From Crotophaga sulcirostris (Eukaryota; Chordata; Aves; Cuculiformes; Crotophagidae): 64,000 bases of DNA. This document shows, piece by piece, positions 54,931 through 64,000 of the stretch; position 1 is the first letter of the stretch, and each line of letters opens with the position of its first letter. The translations under genes and the position numbers were made by a program. The stretch covers positions 1,451,401 to 1,515,400 of the forward strand of contig VYZB01000057.1 of assembly GCA_013397455.1 (NCBI GenBank). Direction: 5' to 3'. Below the pieces are notes generated by a model. The model made no database searches and was not told the origin of the DNA. It saw nothing but the letters and a program-made list of their open reading frames with translations.

Positions 54931-57900
54931 GTGAAAGAAACTCAGTATGCCTGCTACTCATCCCTTCCATTTCCCTTGCCATGTTTTTTCCATAATTTTA
55001 AAGTGGGAAGAAGTATATCCTGATGTGAGTGACGGGTCTAGAGGAGATAGATTTCATGCAAATGGATAATGAAATTATCTGGTGCCCAGAAGGAGGAGAA
55101 CAACTACCAAAGTGGTTAAGCTGGAACTTCTGCAGTATGAATGCCTTCCTCAGCTAAACAGTGAAGAATTTCAGGTGTGCTTAATGTTTATGTTTTATGT
55201 TTCAGAAACATCAATGAATTTTGTACAAAGGAAAGCCTGAGAGCTGCTCTTGATACTGAGTACAGTAATGTAACTTCACCTTTGGCAAAGTTTGCTGTAC
55301 CTCAGTGGTATTCTTATGTTAAACTGCTGCATTTTTGCCCTGATTTCTCTCTTTGTTTTGCTCTGCCTCTTCCTGGCTGGTTTATTTTTTGTCCTGTGCT
55401 TCCCTCATCTAAAATAATACCCTACAAATATATGGATATGCTGTGCTGTATTGGGTTTTCTGTATATTTAACTGACTGAAGTTTTGCAATGAAAAGGTTG
55501 TTTCTCTTCATCTTTTTGGTCAATATGCAGAGGGAAATCTTCAAAGTTCTCAGCACAAAAGAAGCGGTAGAGCAAGGAAGGTAGTGTGAATTCAAAAAGT
55601 TAGGCCAAGAATATAAGGAGGCTATTTTGCATTAACTATCAGGCAGGTGTACCCCAATGCAGAAAATAGCTTCCTCCATCATATGATGGGCCATCAGGAT
55701 GTGTTGGTCTTGGCTAAAAAGAAGATAAATTGTTCAACTTGGTTCTGAAATCAAAATTACCACCTATCTTCAGATTTTCATTAGTGCTTTAGAACAGAAG
55801 CATGCATAAATCTGTGGCACTTACCCTTGAGAAAAATGAGGTTCACCGGATTCTATGAAAAAGAATGAGAGATTTCTTAGATAACTCAGAATACAGGATA
55901 CTCTGAAAAGCAGAAACTTTTAACAGCCAGGAAAATGATAGAAATCAAGGTAATAGCAGAAATGTTCTCACTATTCTCTGCAGGCTTAGACTGAACCATA
56001 CTCTTTCCTGCAAGAGAATAAGGACACAGATTTTCAATATGGATGTTTGGTACATTTCCACTATTTTATTTATATAACATATTGCTAATATCTGAGAGAA
56101 AATAATGGTCAAGCAGTAGTCTGGACAAACAGACTAATAGCATACTGAATCATGTCCTATTGTTGTGTGTGACTAATAAATCCAGTTGTGAGTTAATGAA
56201 ATGGGAACAAATTTTAAAAGCAGAGAATAAAGATAAACACAAATATAGTGCACTCGTGCTGACAAGAAGCATCCCTGCTCTCTGAATGCAGCAGAGCTTC
56301 ACTCTCTGCCCTTTTACACTGCTTTTTATATTATGGCTTGGAACTGCTGATGTTCTAGAATGGAGGGCAGGTCAGACTTGTCAACTCATGATGTGTGTGT
56401 ACAAATGATCTCTTGGTATTTTCAGGCAACATGTGCTTCAGTACCCTGAAACTAAGCATTTGTAAATAAAGACGAATGTTAGTGGTGGCTTGCTTATGAG
56501 TACTTAAGTAAGCTTTTAGTAAATTAGCTCTCAGTGTACATTTTCAATCCGATTGGCTGTTAAGAAATTCTCTGGTGCTGATCCATGAGTGTATAGTATA
56601 AGAGGTGATAGCCTGGTACAGGCTTAACCAAAGCAGATCCTCTTGAGTGCTCCCAAAATATCTGAGACAAAATGTCTGCAAAAAATCCACGCTACCTTCT
56701 TGCACTAGGAAAGACAGATGATAACAGGGGTTTGTATTTTTTAAATAATAAAACTATTCTTATCAATGATTAATCGGTTAATGCTTAGATCTACTTCCAT
56801 GAAAAAAATACCTTTTGATCCTGAAAAATTAATCAGTTTTTAACATACAAAAAGATGAGAGATGAAATCAAAAAAAGTATCTCAGCAGTAATTTATGGGA
56901 AATAGTGACATATCATGTGAGAGATGAATGGGAAATATTTGTAGGGAGATCAAATCTTGAGCAGCTCTGCAAACCAATATTGGGATTAAAGATAACTGTT
57001 ACTCAATCAGTATTAGCATGGATGAAATAATGCGTATGTTAACAGGTGAGTTGCTCCATTCTACAACTAGTTTGTGGCATTAGCATGTAAATTAAGTCTC
57101 ATTGTGTCCATCAAACATGGATATTGCAAACACATACACAGAAGCAGTTTTTAAGTATGAACAAGTAAACAGTGGCTCCCAAGGCCACTATTTTTTTTAC
57201 CACGTAGCATGCTGACAGATCCATTTCCTTACTAGTATGCTTCCATTTATGTGTCCCTTTCTCACTAAAAAAACCCCAACACAGGTGTGATTGTGCAAAG
57301 AAATTAAACTTGGCAATGCACGCATCAGCAAAGCTATGCATTTCTCTTAATAGAGATCGGTTATTACTTGGAACCTCAAATGGCAAGTATCTAGCCAATG
57401 TATTAGCCATAACGTTGATGAGGGAACAATTCATCATTCATTTTCAGTCGAGTTTCACTATGTTTCCTACTCGTTTAGTCAACTCACTTGCCTATTGTCC
57501 ATGTTTTTTTCAGTAGTGATTTAACTGGCTATTGATGTAAGAACGTGTACTAGAAAAGTCAGAAACTTATGTACAGTAATGATATCTCTCTGCTGTTTTA
57601 ATATTTATCAATAGAACAGGACATATGTGAGCTGTTGTCATCAGGAACTACTCAGAAGCATCCTGGGACTGGTGCCACTGGTGCCATCCAATAACTCCTG
57701 GAAGAGGCCAGGCTATTTTTTTGGTGGAATGGTGTTACAGTTACAGTGGAATATAAAATACCAAGACTATGGGTAAATTTGGGGAGAGAGGGGTTGGAGC
57801 AGGGGGTAAGCTTGCAGTTTTGCACAGGTAGCCTGAAAACCATGTAATCTGTGAAATGTGATTACTAAATTAGATATGGCACACTTACAAATGTCTTAAT

Positions 57901-60900
57901 GTTTTAAGAAGTTTGGCCATAACCCATACAACATGCCATTGTATCTGGAATTTTTTTTCAGGCATCGTCAACAAGGGCAGTATACACTTTATCAAAACAT
58001 ACATTGTTTGCAAGATGCAATAGAAAGCAGAAATAGTCAGCCTGACTGTACAGCCATGAAAACAAGTGTCACTCCTGCACACTGCTCTTCCTCACACAGA
58101 GAGAGCATCTGCAGGTAGTGCTTGTGACTGTTGTGACACACTGAACTTTAATTTGGTTGGAACATGATTTTCAAGAGACCCTGTGGAATACATCTGAACT
58201 GTACATTATATCACCGGGCAGGTCTGGTCATATTTTATCAACTAATTATTTCTTCCTATCTGATGTTCAAATGAAAACAGATTTACTATTCATTCTAATG
58301 TATGCTTCTGAATATCCATGTGGTAATAAATATGGCACTGCTTTAGGCTGTGGTGTAATAGGATGTCATGTAGTAATTTGTAATATCCTATGGATCACTA
58401 TGGATATGTACATATTTTATGCCTATTTTTACACTGAAAATACACTAGATATTTTCTGATTAAACATCACAGACCAACTGGGAATATGCAACATAAAAAC
58501 ACTGTGTGATATTTAGCTATTCTGTAGTATACACTCGTCTCTTTTTACTAATCCTGGAAATTATACACAAATGCAAATAGGACACAACTTACGTGTTTCA
58601 GTAAAAGATCTTCATTTCCACAGCCTTATCTTTGATCCTGCAATGCAGTCAAAATGTAGACTGTGTAACAGCTCATTATAGTCATCATTTCCCTAGCAAC
58701 AGACTGATATCCTCAATACATTATACAGTATACTTCAGAGAACAGGGCATGCTGTAAGGGAAGAAGATGGATGACTTAACAGGTCTTATTCATCTGTAAT
58801 TCTCCTCATCCAGGGAAAGAATTAAGAACTCTCTCTGGACACAAACACGAGATCCTCATTAGTTTGGAAGTGCAAACACCAACACTATATAATAATAATG
58901 ATCCTATAGAAAGCGCTACCCAACCTAGTGGTGTTGTTATGGAGCCCTCCCCCCAGAAAATGAAAAAAATGCAAGCACCCCGGAAAGTAAGCAATAAATA
59001 GTGCACGGACACCTCCTGGTGGCACTGGGTAGTATTTTAAATAGAAGGATTAGAAATTAAACCAACATCTAGAAACAAAGATCTAAACAGGTACGGTGGA
59101 TCTGGAATTATTAAGGTGTTTGATAAAATTCTCTGGAAATTATGATAGCAAAGTACTGTAAATGCATCATTTACATGATTGAAATACAGGCTTGGCTTTT
59201 GTCCTTGATCTCTTAAAACACCTATTATTTTTCAGAGCTTCCCCAGGATCTGCATCCATACCCCACAAATAAGATCTCTATAACTGCTGGAAATAAAACT
59301 GGGGTTATAAAGTAGGCCTTGCAACTGATTCTAGTAGATTAACTGAAATCAGAAATGCATTATTGTCTTGTTTTAATACAAGCTGATTGGTAAGAAGGCA
59401 GCTCACAGAATGGCAGCCTGCGTTCACCAGTCTGACAGCACAGTCAGAGCAGTGTACCTTCATGGTGACCTTTACTGTCAGGATATTGAGAACCTGAGCA
59501 TATCAGATAAGCTTTAAATTAAAGTAAGTTATCATAGCAAAACCAAATCATATTCTTCTGAGATTTATGGGAAGTTTGTGCTTACTGGAATTCCTGAAAA
59601 AAAAAACGTCATCAAGGCTAATTCAGAAGAACAAGAAGAGATATTCCAAAGCATCAGAGGGTGCTAATGCCATGATCAGGGCCAAGCAACTACGTTAAAG
59701 AGAGCAATAATGAAGAGATTTGGTGACTATTGCCTAAGATGTTTCAGAGAAAAGGAACACAAAAGAACATTTTTTTTTAGGGCAGAAAAGAAGAGATCAT
59801 ATGGAAAAGCAGATGAGAAACCACTTCATTTCAGTAATTTTTTAAACAAGCCTGTCTGCTATTTTCTCCCAGAGAGGTTTATCATTGGAGGATATGCAAG
59901 GACACAGTGTGTTCCTAAACTATACTACTAATGCCAGGCATGACACCAGGAGAGGCTGGTAAAACATACTTGTGTTACTGTGCTATACAAGTGCAGAAGT
60001 CTCAGAAAGCTTCTTTATTGACCATCAAAAATACCATGTAGGAATTAGAGTCCTACCACCTCTTCCACCTCACCTGCCTAATTGTGTCCTGCTGCTGACA
60101 GTGTTGCACTTGGGCTTTAGTTTTTTTCTTTCTTCAAAGAAACACAATTTTTCAACATTTTTACAAAAAAACAGAAGAGTCCTGACATAGGATGTCAATC
60201 TCAAATGCGTAAAACAGACCAGACACTTAAAAAATCTCGGAGACCCTTCTTCCCTTCTTCACTCCACCTACATTGGTTCATATTCGTCTATAGCTAAAAA
60301 GATAGAAGCTTTCTGCTGTCTCCAATCCAAAATAGCTCTCTAGGGTATCTTAATCCATAATATTCTGTTACTGCTTCTCTCTTTGTGTCAGTGTTAATTC
60401 CACCACATATCAAGAAGGTTTGGCAGGTGTTAGAAGTTCTGGAAAAGTCCACAATCTAAAATACTTGCTTTTCTAAAGACAATACTTCCCAAAAATAAAG
60501 GATTGTCCATTCATCTCATCCACATAATGCTTGATTATGATAACACATAATCAATATTGCCACAACTCTGGTGAGCGGATTGTGGATTCTGTTTCTTTTG
60601 TTGGGAACACATTCTTCCCTAAAACTTCCTTGGTTTTGAAAGCTGAAAATGATAAAACTCCCTGAAGAAAACTATGTTCTTTCCTGAGATATGTATATAT
60701 GTGAGTATTCAAGGACTGGATAAGATAGGCATATACTGACATTTCTCTCTATACTTTGTTTTGTCACTTCCTGAAGTCTGAATACCTTGCTCATTTAAGC
60801 CTGAAACATCTACTTTTAATACTTTAAAGATTAGCCCATTTTGGCCTCTTTGAGTAAAATAAAAAGGCTTTTTGAACATTTTTACATAGGAAACGTGCAG

Positions 60901-61200
60901 CTTCAGAGAAGCACATGCACTCGGTAGCTAACAGCTTCAAAATGAAAACTTGGGGTTTGTTATTCTGCTGTTTTGTCTACAGGCCAGAGAACACTTAAGA
61001 AGGGTTTGAGAAAGATCCTGATGATTTTTTTTTATAATATGGAGGCATACCAACTAAGAAAATTGATCTATTCCACTACTCAATCCGCCCACTTTAGATG
61101 TGGATGAGTTCAGACCAATGAAAGGCTTCCTTTCTTACTACTTCTTTCTTGAACCATGTGGTTCATCAATAAAATATCTGTATCTATATCTATACCTATA
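54931..61200. other. Downstream intergenic region: no gene seen
   Basis: About 6.3 kb, AT-rich. In other vertebrates ZC2HC1A lies downstream of PKIA, but none of its zinc-finger exons is visible here. Short open frames (55177-55479, 57111-57437 and 58157-58459) carry no known domain. Confidence 0.5.
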
Positions 61201-61345
61201 NNNNNNNNNNNNNNNNNNNNNNNNNNNNNNNNNNNNNNNNNNNNNNNNNNNNNNNNNNNNNNNNNNNNNNNNNNNNNNNNNNNNNNNNNNNNNNCTATAT
61301 TGAAATATGCCAACTATATTTATACAGGTATAATTCTATAGATCT
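61183..61345. repeat. TATCTA/ATAGAT microsatellite broken by a 94-N gap
   Basis: Left of the gap the sequence is TGTATCTATATCTATACCTA, and right of it CTATATT and then ATAGATCTATACAG. The gap (61201-61294) is therefore probably an unassembled simple repeat whose length may be polymorphic. Confidence 0.75.
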
Positions 61346-64000
61346 ATACAGATATTATAGATATATGTTACATTTTACATCTCTCTATGATCTATAATGA
61401 GTAGAACGATACAATTTCCCGAAGCAGAAAAACCAATTGACTCACCAACTACAATCACAAGGCAATTCAGTCATTATTTTTTCAGTTTCAGCAACAGGAA
61501 AAGCAGAACACAGTTTTGATGAGCATTATAATACTTAACTAGTCCAGGCAGGCTAAGATCACCTTTGTCTTTGTTCAAAAAGATGAATTATTTAATTCAA
61601 AGCTATATGCCTGATCACATGTACATTATGGAGATGTAATAGCACTTTACTTTGACAGCTTGGCCTTTGAAATCTGTGTTTTCTATGAACCACACTGTCA
61701 GGCTGCATCACAAGAAAGTACAAATGCACTGTACATGAAGTGAAGGTGCAGCATATAACCTGGAAGCTGCACACATGAAAAAGGTTAGCCCTTTCTTTCA
61801 GCCATAAGCTGATATGCTCACTCATCCTTACCAGAAAGCTGAAATAAATGTTGGAGGGAAGAGTTCTCCAGCAGATACTGTTTCTGACTAAGTTCATTTG
61901 GTTGCTCTGAGTATGACAGCCACTGAGTATGAGACTACTGAGGCCAGAACTGCCTCCTAAGACCTTCATTCTTCCAAAAAGATGGATTCCTTCTCTTTTA
62001 GGCAGCTATTCATCACTTTTACCAGCTGATCATTTAAAGTCAAAACTCAAAACCTTAAATAAGAGATCTAAATATAGGTCAAGGTCTAAATGCTGTGTCC
62101 CTTTGTGGTTGAAGGTGAGATCTCTTCCCCTTTTCAGAGGAAATACACAGAAACTTTGGGGCATTTTATTCTTTTAAGAAAGTACCTCAAGCATACGTGA
62201 AAGAAAACAAGGGCTGGATGATCATAACAGTATAATTTGTCTTAGTCTAACATCCAGTCTCCCTAGGACACCACTTTAATCACAGGATGTAGCAACAGTG
62301 CCTGTTTCCACAACAGTTTGAAGATTAAAGCTTTGATCCATGACATCAAAGGTTCAGAATATATCCCATCCCTTGTCTGAAGATTTGAATCTCCATCATC
62401 TACTTTCTAGGCAAGAAAGTATTCTGGTGCTGAGACTCTTAAGCTTTCCTCTTAGTTTCCCCACTGGAATTAAAGGCCTTACCTTCTCCCAGGTGAATGC
62501 CTTAACCACTAGACTCCCTGACAATGAGTCCAAAACTATGCTGTTTTCTTTTAGAAAAAAGAGTGGGATTGATAAGCTTATCTTCAAAGGAAACGACTCA
62601 AAGGGATTTACATGCTTAATGACAGCAGTCAAGCCAAAAAAGAGAAAGGTACCTTCAAGGCCAAAGGGAAAGATTTACATCCTTGACAAGCAGGTCTTTA
62701 ACACTGTCTTGTGCTGTTCTTTACAAGCTTATGTACAGGCACATGACTTCCATAGATCTCATTTTATGCCTATAACCCAGAGTCAGTCTAGGCATCCTCA
62801 AAGGAGAGAGAATTGCAATAGTTGCATCCTACTCATGAACACAGTCCAACATTTATCAACTCTTTTCAGCTCTCACAGGAGAGATCACAACCCACAACTG
62901 GTCTGAAATCTAGATATAACCAACCTTTACCCTCCAACAACAAGAATAACAAAACTTCCATAAATTATAACTATCCAACCAATCAGTGGCATCTAGCAGA
63001 TTTCATTCTGGCATTAATATTCCAGGCTTATTCTGGAATTATTATCTGTGACATACAGATGCTTTTGACACCGTCAGCTAGCCACTGCTTCCCCATCCTA
63101 GGATCTTTGCCTTTAAAACATAACCTGCCTTTTTCATGCGTGATGTTACTAGTTCAAAACAATTCCAAAACACCCTTTATCAAGAGAAACATACAATAAG
63201 AAATACAACTTGGGGGAGGAGGAAGAAAAAAAATCTACAAGGTCATCGGTGTTAGTCCTTTCCTGACTTGGGGAGTTGCTTTTACAGTATTCTGAAGAAC
63301 TATTTTGATAAGACTTTTATAAATAAAGACCTATTCTTCAATAAGAAAATATACTTCAAACAAATAGAAAAAATAACAGTGCTTATACTGTTGTGTTTAG
63401 CAGAAAGGTATATCCGGTATGCATAGAAATAGGAATATATATCACAGAAAAGTATACCATAAATACGTAATTATGACTAGAGAAACTGATGAAGTCAGAC
63501 TCCAAAACTGAGTGGTCATCTGAAAAAAAGAAAATTAGAGGTGGGAGTTTTCCCTTGACTCTATCTCTCTATAGTACATTGCCCTTAAGTAGATGTGAGA
63601 CTAGTGGGACAAATTCAGTTCCGGTGATGTAAATCTAGAATACTGAAGTGAATATTACACTTACTTATTGGCTTTGAGAGCAGGAATCACCTGTACTCTA
63701 TAATTTCTGCATCAAACCCATGCTGTAAATCAGCTTCATGTTTTAGCAGGATTTAAATCTGTGTATATTTATTCTTAGGGTATGTTTGCTGCATAATTGC
63801 TACATCAGGTCCACCAGGGGGGGTTCAAACATGGTACTGGAGTTCTTTTTAGGCAAAATCGCTTTATCCTAAAAAGTTATCCTTAGCAAAATCCAGCAAA
63901 GATATTTCAGAGCCCAGTTCTTTCCTTGAATATACAAACACAATATTGTTACCACTTGCATCATTAGAGCCATACGGCAGCATCTGAGAACAGCATATTG
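61346..64000. other. Intergenic, no gene seen
   Basis: AT-rich. The longest open frame, 188 codons at 62340-62906, is basic and Ser/His-rich, has no recognised domain, and overlaps antisense tRNA-like sequence; it is probably chance. Confidence 0.45.
62455..62522 (-). repeat. Possible ancient tRNA-derived SINE head
   Basis: Minus strand reads GGGAGTCTAGTGGTTAAGGC, a good match to a tRNA D-arm/box A (TAGTGGTTAAG at 62501-62511), followed by CACCTGGGAGA and a box B-like CCTTTAATTCC (62466-62476). Box spacing of 24 nt is shorter than in a normal tRNA. No body or tail family could be named. Confidence 0.35.

Noticed and set aside
55177..55479. 100-codon frame that might be a downstream exon (ZC2HC1A or other)
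   Set aside because: None of the Cys-x-x-Cys zinc-finger pattern expected of ZC2HC1A is present, and no good splice sites frame it.
61592..61969. 125-codon minus-strand frame
   Set aside because: No domain or conserved motif; isolated in intergenic DNA.

Overview
The window is from a bird nuclear genome, probably a neoavian. Evidence: many chicken-repeat-1 (CR1) LINE fragments whose 3' ends carry the family's TTCTATG-type octamers, long-terminal-repeat remnants of avian endogenous retroviruses, AT-rich introns, one sharp CpG island, and N-filled assembly gaps (11811-12622, 61201-61294, and a single N at 17183). The species cannot be fixed from sequence alone.

One protein-coding gene is secure: PKIA, the alpha form of the heat-stable inhibitor of cAMP-dependent protein kinase, on the + strand. 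Its 76-residue protein is encoded by two exons, 46625-46802 (27 nt of leader plus 151 nt coding) and 51419-51498 (coding, followed by a long AT-rich candidate 3' UTR). Both splice junctions are consensus and the phase is preserved. The CpG island at about 11.3-13.05 kb is the best candidate for the PKIA promoter and first non-coding exon; its centre is lost in an 812-N gap. That implies a first intron of roughly 34 kb. This fits the usual PKIA layout but is inference.

Layout: 0-11 kb is intergenic and crowded with retroelement debris: a CR1 reverse-transcriptase fragment (about 205-1728), a small antisense CR1 tail, a probable LTR near 3.0-3.65 kb, a well-bounded solo LTR (5182-5732), a second, antisense promoter-bearing LTR-like block (about 5.8-6.8 kb) with a 50-bp tandem repeat, a fossil antisense LINE (about 8.2-8.6 kb), and an 814-bp element with 8-bp inverted termini (9523-10336). 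11.3-13.6 kb is the CpG island, with CR1 3' ends pointing into it from both sides. 13.6-46.6 kb is putative PKIA intron 1 with a few old repeats, including a tRNA-like/CR1 composite at 39.6-40.04 kb. 46.6-51.5 kb holds the coding exons and a sense CR1 inside the intron between them. 51.5-55 kb is the candidate 3' UTR. 55-64 kb is intergenic with nothing convincingly genic.

I found no undescribed multi-gene system. The points most worth checking are a short upstream ORF that overlaps the PKIA start codon, the tRNA-like/CR1 composite, and the inverted CR1 pair around the missing CpG-island sequence. Repeat-family assignments come from remembered consensus patterns, not a search.
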